Shown: positions 24,701 to 32,777 of the stretch, piece after piece
Numbering within the stretch: position 1 is the stretch's first letter
How the letters are laid out: every line of letters starts with the position of its first letter
Assembly: GCA_963514095.1 (NCBI GenBank)
Contig: OY741276.1
Span: 9,953,266 to 10,017,265 of the forward strand
Direction of reading: 5' to 3'
DNA length: 64,000 nt
From: Eutrigla gurnardus
Lineage: Eukaryota > Chordata > Actinopteri > Perciformes > Triglidae
Translations under genes and position numbers: made by a program
The notes under the pieces: generated by a model
Seen by the model: only the letters and a program-made list of their open reading frames with translations
Told to the model about the DNA's origin: nothing
Database searches by the model: none

Positions 24701-27145
24701 TGCATTGATTTCCAAGCTCATTACATGGCTCCAGTAGCAGAGGGCCTTGATTTTTATAGCAAATTATTTCATTTCACAACTCGACACGCTATTTTTTTTC
24801 TCTCTCAAGTCAAAAGACAAAACGTATCCCTTAAAGTCTTTTACAACCTCTCCGCTTGCAGTCTCTATCTCCCTCCTCATTTCCTGTCAGCTCGCTGCCG
24901 TCACTATCACATAAAGTCAAAATTCATATTTGCATTTCAATAATTAAAGAAGCTGGCCCAGAATGTCAGTTTTTTTTTTTACGATGGTTTACACACTGAT
25001 AAATTAAACCCATTTGTTAAAAAAAAAGCAGCGTCTTCACCATTTCATAAAATGACTTTCAATAAGGACTCAAATTGCCTGACAAACTGACTTCTGACTG
25101 AATGTTTGTCGGATACAAAATGGATTTATCTGCAATAAATCATCAATTAGATCAGTATCTCTTAATCAGCTGTAAAGGCCAGCAGGCGTAGTCCTAGTTC
25201 AAGTCCGACTGCTTAGTGATAATGCCACTGACGGATGGAGCTCTGCAGGGATGATGTGTTTTTGTAGGCCAAGGAAGTTAGCATCTCCGACTCCCTTGAC
25301 AGAAAGCCAATGGGATATCAACATTGGCTTTTTGGATTGTGGCAGAAAGTTTGTGACACTTAGGAGTTTCGTTTGAATGCAATTGGGTAACATCGGCTAA
25401 CTAACACGAACAACACCACGACCACACGAGTCGGTAGGACTGCCTTATAGTCTCATTAAACCCCTCGTTAGCAACCGCTTCATTTAAAACACTTAGCAGC
25501 CTCAGAATTTATGAAAGGGTATTTTGTAACGCAAAACAAAACTTTGAACTCTCTTAACTCTCGTGTTAACCACAGAAAAAAAACATTAAAAAAACAACAA
25601 CCTTGACTTGGAGATGAAGGAACCGGAAATGAGAAAAAAATGCCAACTCATTTCTGGGTTTTAGGACTCCGTCCTGCTGCACTGCTGTACCTTTCACCAC
25701 ATGTTTGCCTTAGTATGCAAGCTCAGGACGGCGTTACACCCATACCACCCCCATAAAGAAAACATTACAACATAATTCATAGTGAGGTTATGTAGACCCA
25801 CCTCCTCTACTGCTCCTCTAATGTAGCTCTACCGGGGGATATTAGCAGATATGATGTGTTTGACCCATACCGTTAACTTGTGTATTCAGGTGTTACAACA
25901 TAATAATATCTACAACCAATTATTTTTCGTTAAAAAAATGTTTTTTTTTTGGCAAGGTCGTTTTTCAATGAGACGTAGCTCATCATCAGTTATGTGTCTG
26001 TTTCCAGAGACTGCAGGCTCATTTAAACGGCGTCCAAGGCTTCTCCCAAGTTCATCTCCGGCAAGTCTTATCAACAAGGCCGTTTATCTTTGCCAAGAAA
26101 GATATTGCAAGCAATTCAATATTTGAATCTCCTCTTTTAATTTCCTTCAGATAACAATGCTAGACGTGTCACATTTTTTAATTATTATTATTTTTATTAT
26201 TATTATTATTTCTAGACCATGTGACGTTTTCTGAAAAGGCGGTACAGCTACATTTCAAACGCACGCTGAGATGTCTTAAACCATCACCCAGCGTGAAGAG
26301 GAGGTTCTTTAAATACAAATACAATTACATTGACTCCACTAGAAAAAAATAAAAATCGTATTTTTTTCCCCTCCTCTCTCTTGAACATTGATTTCTCTCC
26401 GCTTCTGCGGTTCATTTGAATGCACTCATGAGCCATCTTGGGAAGTGTTTGTACCAATATTTAAACAGTGGTGTCGGGTGTGCGTGTCTCGCTCACATAC
26501 ACACACACATGCCCGCGCGTAGGCACACGCACGCACCCGCACACAGGCAGGGCTTTGTCTAATAGGATAAAGTCTATTAGCCTCCGCTGCTCTTCATTTT
26601 TAAATGAGTTTCCACGCTAATGTTGGAAGACTTGATGTGCCAACGAGTCCGTTATGCAATAGGTTACACATGATGCGTGTCTGGAGCCCGATGAACGAAT
26701 ATGAGTACAAATTGAATGTGCAATGAGGTGACACCTGGACCGGGTCTGTTGATCTCCTTGCGGTCAGTCAGCTCCAGACACAACAGAGGATGAGGAGGCT
26801 GAAGGGATGCCATTCATTTTTATTATTATTATTTTTTTAAGTGTTGTAAAATACAGCCGACACAAGCCGAGCTTATGAGAGAGCCACTCACATGTCGGTG
26901 ATGTTCTTCATCGCCGCCTCGCTCTGCAGGACGGGGAACGCGTTGATGCCCCGCTCCGGGTCCACGCACGAGATCCTGGTGCTGCTGCAGGAGCACGACG
27001 ACGGGCATGCCTCCGCGGACATCCACGGGTCCCCGGAGCCCACCGACGCCCCGATCACCACCAACCACCACCAGCAGCACCGCCACGACCCAGACCCTCT
27101 CCGCGGCGAAGAGAGAGCCCCGCTCCCGGGTCTCCAGCCGCTCAT
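12479..27145 (-). CDS. ntrk2: ntrk2 (TrkB neurotrophin receptor), extracellular and transmembrane part, 13 exons, 3' part off window
   Basis: This is the neurotrophin receptor tyrosine kinase TrkB, the plasma-membrane receptor for BDNF and NT-4. Thirteen coding exons join in consistent phase: 27145-26892, 24192-24118, 23083-23012, 22695-22627, 21900-21752, 14978-14845, 14704-14572, 14422-14351, 14215-13988, 13545-13519, 13147-13136, 12779-12745 and 12578-12479. They encode about 453 residues in this order: signal peptide, Cys-rich LRR cap, three LRR exons, C-terminal LRR cap, two Ig domains, a short linker and the transmembrane helix, ending in NSKFGIKG. TrkB rather than TrkA or TrkC is shown by DHKWCIPF, HGCLQLDNPTHLNNG and AHFM, near-identical to mammalian TrkB, and by the NTRK2-SLC28A3-RMI1-HNRNPK gene order. 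I chose the ATG at 27145 (MSGW) because mammalian TrkB starts MSSW; the open frame extends only four codons further, to a TTG. Kinase exons are absent from 1-12478, so the gene continues left. Whether this is the teleost a or b duplicate cannot be told here. Confidence 0.95.
12745..12779 (-). CDS. ntrk2: ntrk2 coding exon 12: extracellular linker before the membrane
   Basis: 35 bp, phase 1 to 0, acceptor ATCAACAG and donor GTAAGT. It encodes DPPLDPHEDRVA. The exit in phase 0 just before the transmembrane exon matches the mammalian junction after REHLSV. Confidence 0.82.
13136..13147 (-). CDS. ntrk2: ntrk2 coding exon 11: 12-nt juxtamembrane microexon
   Basis: Twelve bases (ATGCAACCACAG) between a strong acceptor, with pyrimidine run CTCTCTCCTGCAG, and donor GTACTG. 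Phase 1 in and out. Inclusion adds four residues and gives YYDATTD; skipping gives YYDPPLD, so both forms stay in frame. The call rests on splice-site strength and phase only, since a 12-nt exon cannot be supported by homology. Confidence 0.6.
13519..13545 (-). CDS. ntrk2: ntrk2 coding exon 10: 27-nt juxtamembrane microexon
   Basis: 27 bp between acceptor TGTGCAG and donor GTGAGA, phase 1 in and out, encoding ELDKEPVYY plus the first base of the next codon. It occupies the extracellular linker between Ig2 and the membrane, where mammalian TrkB has an acidic, Tyr-containing stretch. It can be skipped without a frameshift. Confidence 0.8.
13988..14215 (-). CDS. ntrk2: ntrk2 coding exon 9: main part of Ig domain 2
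   Basis: 228 bp, phase 1 to 1, acceptor CCTCCAG and donor GTGAGA. It encodes GNPEPHLQWFLNGN, a variable middle, HGCLQLDNPTHLNNGRYKLV and the conserved end (AENKYG ... AHFMHKPWD). This is the most conserved part of the neurotrophin-binding domain and the strongest evidence for TrkB identity. Confidence 0.96.
14351..14422 (-). CDS. ntrk2: ntrk2 coding exon 8: start of Ig domain 2 (ligand-binding)
   Basis: 72 bp, phase 1 to 1, acceptor CCCTCAG and donor GTAAGA. It encodes FPPKITKLSDAIS and then DHKWCIPFSVSG. The SDHxWCIPF core is diagnostic of TrkB; its Cys bonds with the Cys in the next exon in the BDNF-binding Ig domain. Confidence 0.95.
14572..14704 (-). CDS. ntrk2: ntrk2 coding exon 7: second half of Ig domain 1
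   Basis: 133 bp, phase 0 to 1, acceptor CCCTCAG and donor GTGAGT. It encodes SVLRLSNLSSLDHNSK and then ISCTAENIVGEKESS, with the second Ig cysteine and the AENIVGE signature close to AENLVGE of mammalian TrkB. Confidence 0.94.
14845..14978 (-). CDS. ntrk2: ntrk2 coding exon 6: first half of Ig domain 1
   Basis: 134 bp, phase 1 to 0, donor GTCAGG. It encodes EVPMATLSPSKVTLMEG and then HVDLSCTTGGVPSPELIW, with the Ig B-strand Cys and the F/W pattern of TrkB Ig1. A second GT seven bases further on would leave the wrong phase for exon 7, so 14845 is the correct end. Confidence 0.92.
15459..15850. repeat. Irregular polypurine tract (GA-rich minisatellite-like)
   Basis: Nearly 400 bp that is overwhelmingly A/G on the plus strand, built from loosely repeated GAGAAGAGACGAGAAC-type units. 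In ntrk2 RNA it reads as a long pyrimidine tract, about 500-870 bases upstream of exon 6. Open frames on both strands are composition artefacts. Confidence 0.8.
21677..21745. repeat. (GT)n microsatellite abutting the ntrk2 exon 5 donor
   Basis: About 69 bp of GT on the plus strand, read as AC in ntrk2 RNA. It begins directly after the six-base donor sequence of exon 5. Confidence 0.97.
21752..21900 (-). CDS. ntrk2: ntrk2 coding exon 5: C-terminal LRR cap
   Basis: 149 bp, entering in phase 2 and leaving in phase 1, so skipping it breaks the frame. It encodes ILTGNPLHCSCENMWIK, a Cys-containing middle (RCIEDGG) and LTLPNCG, the LRRCT of TrkB. The acceptor TAG is immediately preceded in the transcript by a UG repeat, and the donor GTGAGG is immediately followed by a long AC repeat. 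Confidence 0.94.
21902..21924. repeat. (AC)n microsatellite abutting the ntrk2 exon 5 acceptor
   Basis: About 22 bp of AC on the plus strand, read as UG in ntrk2 RNA immediately before the acceptor TAG of exon 5. Confidence 0.96.
22028..22230. repeat. Degraded copy of a common fish fold-back repeat, in ntrk2 intron 4
   Basis: The left part reads TTTGACATTTTGGGAGAT and ends in CAGCCAGTTAGCTGTAGC. The right part (from about 22166) holds the inverted counterpart CAGACAGATATTAGAG ... ATCGATCTTCTCATC. This matches a widespread percomorph interspersed element from memory. Its exact family name cannot be given without a library search. Confidence 0.55.
22481..22501. repeat. (AAT)n microsatellite
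   Basis: Seven AAT units in ntrk2 intron 4. Confidence 0.95.
22627..22695 (-). CDS. ntrk2: ntrk2 coding exon 4: third leucine-rich repeat
   Basis: 69 bp, phase 2 to 2, acceptor TTTCCAG and donor GTGAGT. It encodes NLKDNNLSSLSWRIF and then KHLNISYL, the last LRR before the C-terminal cap. Confidence 0.93.
23012..23083 (-). CDS. ntrk2: ntrk2 coding exon 3: second leucine-rich repeat
   Basis: 72 bp, phase 2 to 2, acceptor GTGTCAG and donor GTAAGT. It encodes TVTNSRLTYVSKLAF followed by ENNIKIQYL, matching the LRR segment TIVDSGLKFVAHKAF of mammalian TrkB. Confidence 0.93.
24118..24192 (-). CDS. ntrk2: ntrk2 coding exon 2: first leucine-rich repeat
   Basis: 75 bp, phase 2 in and out, acceptor CTGACAG and donor GTGAGT. 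It encodes YIANQSSFSSINDKDL and then HYYKNLRNL, aligning with FIANQKRLEIINEDDV and the following segment of human TrkB. The 75/72/69-bp run of one-LRR exons is the usual Trk layout. Confidence 0.93.
24193..26891. other. ntrk2 intron 1 (2.7 kb), non-coding
   Basis: No further exon seen. Contains T-rich and ATT-repeat DNA (26170-26215, 26818-26840) and a degenerate CA/CG-rich tract near 26495-26545. The neighbouring 1.03-kb intron 2 (23084-24117) also shows no gene, only a TTTA run near 24024. Confidence 0.7.
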
Positions 27146-27350
27146 CTCGGGTGCCAACTTCAGCTCTAAGGCTCGCTGCGCAGCCCCGCAACTCGGCCCA
27201 GGTTGGCGGGGTTCAGCGCCGGCTCAGCCAATCAAGGAGAGGAGAAATAAAAAAGCAAAATCCGATGCTGAGGTGGATACAGGCGGCGCGGCTAGGAGAA
27301 CATCTGCCGTGATAAAGATGACTGGGGGAGTGGGGGGGAGAGGGGGAGAA
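26885..27350 (-). promoter_or_regulatory. ntrk2: GC-rich ntrk2 promoter / 5' region
   Basis: A sharp rise in G+C and CpG content covers the first coding exon and about 200 bp upstream, in an otherwise AT-rich window. It includes a G-run cluster on the plus strand at 27324-27346. This fits a CpG-island promoter. The transcription start cannot be fixed from sequence. Confidence 0.5.
26892..27145 (-). CDS. ntrk2: ntrk2 coding exon 1: signal peptide and N-terminal LRR cap
   Basis: Residues 1-84. A charged, proline-rich start is followed by a Trp/Cys-rich hydrophobic core (WRCCWWWLVVIGASVG), which fits a signal peptide. The clustered cysteines ACPSSCSCSS, then ISCV, match the TrkB N-terminal LRR cap. 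The exon ends in NITDI in phase 2 with donor GTGAGT. The exon is very GC-rich, unlike its neighbours, and lies in the promoter CpG-rich block. Confidence 0.93.
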
Positions 27351-27449
27351 AAAAAACCCGTCCCTTCCCTGCGTGTTTCCTCCAGAATCCCCGTCAGTCA
27401 GCCAGTCAGTCAAAATCACACTGCCACACTGACGGGTGTGTGCCAAGGA

Positions 27450-27450
<1 letters not shown>

Positions 27451-27531
<81 letters not shown>
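27451..27531. repeat. (CT)n / (GA)n microsatellite upstream of ntrk2
   Basis: About 80 bp of uninterrupted CT on the plus strand, which is GA in the ntrk2 sense, 300 bp upstream of the start codon. It could lie in the 5' UTR or promoter. Confidence 0.97.
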
Positions 27532-27533
<2 letters not shown>

Positions 27534-27603
27534 TGACATGCACAGACAGCAGCCTCCTTCACACAATGTTCTCTGTGTGTGAATGATTCTCAGCAGAGAG
27601 AGA

Positions 27604-27661
27604 TGGGTGGTGGTGGTGGTGGTGATGGTGGTGGTGGTGGTGGTTGTGATGGTGGTGGTGT
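27604..27661. repeat. (GGT)n trinucleotide repeat
   Basis: GGT units with GAT interruptions on the plus strand, 450 bp upstream of the ntrk2 start codon. Confidence 0.95.
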
Positions 27662-27779
27662 AAGGCAAATGTCAGGATGGGAGAGGCGTGCAGTGTGCAC
27701 TGCTTTTCCCGCGCAGGAATGAACGCTGGCATGAGGAGAAGGAGACGCGTATGAGCACCAAAGCAGATCAGGTATACAA

Positions 27780-27900
27780 CGTGATACCTTATTGATCCCC
27801 TTCAGGAAAATGCTGCTTGTTCTGGGGGGAAGGAACAGAAGAAGTTTCTTGCTCAAGGGCACCTTAGCCAGCCGTGTGCTGCTAATCAACCTTTGCGCAT
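27780..27900. repeat. Possible fragment of a fish retroelement
   Basis: TTATTGATCCCCTTCAGG and, further on, TTGCTCAAGGGCACCTTAGC resemble segments seen in many fish interspersed repeats. This is memory-based, so a repeat-library search is needed for a family name. Confidence 0.3.
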
Positions 27901-29535
27901 CATGTTCTCATTTCTTGGGGTGGAGTGGGGGGGGCGTCAGGTGTTTGGTGTGAGAGTGACAAGCTTCACCTTGCTTTGAGTTGAAATGCATCTATCTGTA
28001 AGACTTTCTGTAATTGATACAGCTGGCTTCTGATTGAGGGTGTAAGTGAGATCTATCAATTTACACAGCCTCTAATTCACCGCTCATTTCCACTCATCAC
28101 CGTCATCTTATCATAATCATCATTAACATCTGGTTGCTACGCTGGGTGTTTCCGAAGTAGACCTGTCGACAGTTAATCAGTGATAAACAAAGATGTGGAA
28201 AAGGAGGTCTTATTTGGAATTTAGGTAGCCTCCCATGTGCCACATTTGAGTCGGGAACGGCATAAACAGCTGGCTATTTCCCATTATACAAAGTGTTTTA
28301 GCACACGGACCTTTCTTAATGGCAGCTGAGCTGACTGGTGCTTCCACTATAAATACCCAGGACTAATGTCTAAAACATCACATGACAGAGAAAGAGGGAG
28401 CAATCGCCAATCATCAGGTCTTTAGCTGGCATGTACTAGACCAAGCGTCACCTTATTAAATCATTAGAGCATATTTCATAATCATAAGGGGCTCCCAGCC
28501 AAACCAGACCTGAATCAATAAGCTGTCATCTCAGAGGGGAGGCTATGGGGCTGCATGCCAGTCACTCTGCCGCTATAGATCTCCTACTGGATGCACTTCT
28601 AACACGGGAGCTGATCTGTCTTTTTTTTTATGCCGTACATCACTTGAAGAACAGAGCCTCTTCTTCTCCTTGCTGTTTCACCTTGTATGTGAAAGACAGG
28701 CTGTCTGTGAGCAACAGCCTCAGCACACCACAGATGTACGGAGTCCTCTCCTCCCCTCTCCTCTCCAATGTCCCGTCCCCGGCTCCAACATGACGTTTGT
28801 GCTGACGCACAGGCAGTGCTGCTGAATAGAGGAGTGTAATTATGGAGCCCTGACGGTGTCTGAACCAATCTGGTGGATGCCTGCCTCAGAAATCGTGGCG
28901 TACGCCTTCAGCACAGAGCCGCGTGGGCGTACCAATTAAATCATGCAAAACTGAATATTCCAAATACTCGGTTCCTTTTGAAATGTTACAGAAGTAATAA
29001 CCTGTAAGTCTTTGACATGTTAAATTTACGATCACCACATTGAAGCATCCACCATCTACAGAGAAAGCATCAGTCAGGATGCGTTTAATCCAACAATGTG
29101 GGCGTATTATAGTATGCCACACATATTACTTCTTGTACAAATTGTGGAGCATGTTTGATGGAGTTCTCATATACTGTAGATTCATCCAGTGTATGAATAT
29201 ACTGTATGAATAATTGGAAAGTGGCGATTTGTGTTTTGTAGTTAAATAACTACAAATTGATACAAATAATTTGGTGTAAATAATACCTGTTGTTACTTAG
29301 TTTCCCAAACATTGTGATATCCACCGTAAAGATCTTTGCCTCTGGCAGTTCTTGCATCACGTCAGTGTTCATTATGTCTGATAACAGTCACATAGTATAA
29401 CATTTACAACTACCTAATAGGTGTTCACAATCATCTGTTGTGTCACCACGGGTTCCCAAAGCCTAAAATTGTTAATCGATATGAAAACTATTATTATTAT
29501 TTGCATTTGTATTTATACATTACAATCACAGCACA
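27900..29535. other. Intergenic DNA upstream of ntrk2, no gene seen
   Basis: No supported coding sequence. 27990-28560 is evenly mixed, repeat-free DNA and is a candidate for conserved regulatory sequence, though this cannot be shown without alignment. 29100-29420 is AT-rich. Confidence 0.5.
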
Positions 29536-29539
29536 GTCA

Positions 29540-30370
29540 GATTTTGTTGCAGTTCAATCACCGATTGTTGCATCACAATCACCGCTTGTTGCATCACGAT
29601 CACCTGTTGTAGCATCACAATCACCGGTTGTTGCATCACAATCACCTGCTGTATCACAATCACTGCTTGTTGCATCACAATCACCGCTTGTTGCATCATG
29701 ATCACCTGTTGTAGCATCACAATCACCGGTTGTTGCATCAAAATCACCGGTTGTTGCATCACGATCACCTGTTGTAGCATCACAATCACCGGTTGTTGCA
29801 TCACAATCACCTGCTGTATCACAATCACAGGTTGTTGCATCGAGATCACCTGCTGTATCACAATCACTGCTTGTTGCATCACAATCACCGCTTGTTGCAT
29901 CATGATCACCTGTTGTAGCATCACAATCACCGGTTGTTGCATCAAAATCACTGGTTGTTGCATCACGATCACCTGTTGTAGCATCACAATCACCGGTTGT
30001 TGCATCACAATCACCTGCTGTATCACAATCACAGGTTGTTGCATCGAGATCAACATGTGTTGCTTCACAATCACTTGTTGTTGCATCACAATCACCGCTT
30101 GTTGCATCACGATCAACGTGTTGTTTCACAATCACCTGCTGTTGCATTACAATCCGCGGTTGTTGACTCGTGATCACCGGTTGTTGCATCACAATCACCT
30201 GTCATATCACAATCACTGTTGGTTCCATCACAATCAACATGTGTTGCTTCACAATCACCTGCTGTTGCATTACAATTACACTTGTTGTATCACAGTCACC
30301 GGTTGCTGCATCACAATCAACTGTTGTTGCATCAAACTCACCTGTTGTTGTTGCATCATCATCACAGTTG
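29540..30370. repeat. Minisatellite of 21-bp and 18-bp units with 204-bp higher-order period
   Basis: About 40 tandem copies of a unit such as TGTTGCATCACAATCACCGG, mixed with 18-bp variants (TGTATCACAATCACTGCT). A block of eight 21-bp and two 18-bp units recurs with a 204-bp period; for example CATCATG ends at 29700 and again at 29904. Because 21 and 18 are multiples of three, both strands stay open for about 200 codons (MQQ-V-IV or CDATTGD type peptides). I consider these frames artefacts. Confidence 0.95.
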
Positions 30371-31698
30371 CCTGCTCTTACCTTTGACAGCGCTGTTTTT
30401 TTTTTTACAAGTCCAAATATTTATTGAATCCTTTTATGATTTCTTAATGTGGGCCCCTAAAAGACACAAAGGGGGCTCATATCCTAGACACTAGACCCAC
30501 TGAGTAGATACCATGCATAAATTCTCACATTGGCTCATTTTGCTGTGTTTTCCTTTACTAACTGTGAGGGGCTTTGGAACATTGTGTACAAAAACATCAG
30601 CAGAACAGAACCTACCCTGTTTTTTGTCTTTTAATTTTCTCAGCTTCGGCTTGATTAATGTGGATTGGTTACATCAAAGTGGTATTAGATAGTAGTCTTC
30701 ACTAGGGCTCATGTGTTCTCAGTGGAAAGAAGCAGTGTTTGATTTTTTTTGGGGGGGTTGTTCAATTTGAAAAGGACTGAATGATACTCCACTCTCATGA
30801 GGAAAGAGTTCTTTGGGAAATCCGGCAGACCAAATGCAAGACAGATGCCTGGCTTTTTGCACTTAAAAGGCAGTAATATCTTATTATTCCAGCTTTTTTT
30901 CATAGGATCTTAGGCTTTGATACACAAGTGAGTCAAATTACAGTAAGAACAGTGTTCATTGCCACGGCTGTATTCTGCTGTAATTGAATGTAATGTGTTG
31001 TCTAATTTCCCATAATTGTTGTTATGTTTTGATAACTCAGTGTTCAACTTTGAGAGCCTAATATAAATAATTGTCTTGTGGACTGACATGAACCTTATCT
31101 GACCTCCACATAAGAGTCATGTGTATATGTTGGTACCGAACAATTATACACTAGCGCCCTCTAGTGGCTGCAGTGATACTTAAGCACGATGAGACCACAG
31201 TGTGTCATTTGCACAAGCTCCATCCACGTAGAAACAATACAATATTACCAGTGTTCCTGTGAACATAATTAAATTCAGGAAAGCGACAGAGTGAGACGTA
31301 TTGAATCTATTGCAAACAGTGGGGCATTGTGTATGCACAGACTCTTCTTTCAGGGCCGGAAGAAGCCACAGAGTAAAAGAGAGGGAGCAAACCATGTCAG
31401 GCTGACTGCTATTTGGTGTTGTGTTGATAGCGATAAGTATTCCTGCTTTCAACTGAAGAGCCCCTGCATGACTCACCTGGATACTTACCTTCCATGTGTG
31501 TGTTTGTCTTGATCTAATCCCTTAATGACCTTTAACCTGATGACAGCTAGACAAGCCACCAGTGACATTAGTGTGTGTGTGGGAAAGAGGGAGAGAGAGA
31601 GAGTCCCAGGAAGAGCGGAGGATGGGCGGGACAGGTGTGTTTTAAATAATACTCCCAGCAAGTCTGTCTTGTTTTTGAAAACACACAGCAGCCAGGGA
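30371..31698. other. Intergenic DNA and probable slc28a3 promoter/5' UTR
   Basis: No other gene. The slc28a3 start frame is open upstream to another ATG at 31525, which would add 58 residues (MTFNLMTARQ...). That ATG has a poor context (TTA before it) and the extension has no transporter character, so I did not use it. Confidence 0.5.
31152..31171 (-). promoter_or_regulatory. CTCF-like binding motif between ntrk2 and slc28a3
   Basis: Read on the minus strand the site is GCAGCCACTAGAGGGCGCTA, which fits the vertebrate CTCF core (CCACTAGAGGGCGC) closely. It lies between two divergently transcribed genes, 528 bp upstream of the slc28a3 start codon. Confidence 0.5.
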
Positions 31699-31767
31699 AT
31701 GGAGCTGGATAGAACAGAGATGAATAGTCGAAAAAGGGGGAAGGACAACGAGGCCTTCAAGTCGGAG
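31699..31767 (+). CDS. slc28a3: slc28a3 coding exon 1: N-terminus
   Basis: 69 bp, 23 codons, ending in phase 0 before GTAAGC. It encodes MELDRTEMNSRKRG and then KDNEAFKSE; human CNT3 also starts MEL. The start context (G at -3, G at +4) is good. Confidence 0.82.
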
Positions 31768-32120
31768 GTAAGCAAGCCTTGTTTCTCAAGTCCTTCTCGA
31801 GTAATACTGTTGGGAAGTTACAGAAACACTGGGGAGCCCCCGCAGTCATCTCTGCTCTTTTTTCAGACCATTAGATAAGCGAACAAATTTCATGCTAAAC
31901 TAACTTAGAGTGATTGACTGAAATTATATGGAAATCAAGTTACACCTGCGCAAAGTGCCAAATTAGGATTGGTATTTTGTGCCGTAGTTTTGATCTTTGG
32001 GAGTGAAGTAGGCTGAATACAGACACTAGCACCCAGCCTGTTTGTTCTGAGTAAATATATGTCACTGCACAAGCAACCTTGTGTTTACATATTCCTAATT
32101 GGATCCTTTCCTTAAACTGT

Positions 32121-32217
<97 letters not shown>

Positions 32218-32699
32218 ATACAGGAGCAGGATCAGATATACATTGACGTGGACAGTTCCACCGAAGATGCAGACGACGCACTCAAAAAGCCAGAAGAGCG
32301 TAAAAAATGGTGGAGTTTTTGTATTTGCCCAACACACATTCCAACTAAGTGGAACACACAGTGTCCAATTTGACCAGTTTCTTCTAAATGAGCAGCTTTA
32401 TTACTTTGAAGTAACATTAAGGTCATCTCTCCTTATCTCCCCTCTTATCTCCCTTTTGTGTTCCTAGCTTGCTGGAGAAGAAAATGGAGGCAATCCAGGG
32501 CTATTTGGCAGAGCACAAAGAGCAGATCAGCTGGTTTATAAACCTGGTTTTAGCAGCAGGTAAAGTACCCTGGTTAGCACCTGTTAAATTGTAACTCGGC
32601 AACCTAATGGGTGGCAGGTCATGAGGCCCCACATGTGTTTCTACATTTATCTTGAATATCAACGTCACAGGAGTAACAGTTTCAATCAGCATACTAGCT

Positions 32700-32777
<78 letters not shown>

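Noticed and set aside
27146..27157. Starting ntrk2 four codons earlier (position 27157)
   Set aside because: That codon is TTG; the first ATG is at 27145, and MSGW matches the mammalian MSSW start.
29540..30370. CRISPR-like appearance of regularly spaced repeats
   Set aside because: Units are directly tandem with no unique spacers, and the sequence is vertebrate. It is a minisatellite.
29526..30387. Long open frames on both strands (196, 214 and 229 residues) in the tandem repeat
   Set aside because: All units are multiples of three with no stop in several frames, so long frames are expected. The peptides are pure repeats, no splice or start context supports them, and both strands are equally open.
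31525..31698. In-frame upstream ATG extending slc28a3 by 58 residues
   Set aside because: Poor start context and no transporter-like character. The ATG at 31699 has a good context and aligns with the human MEL start.
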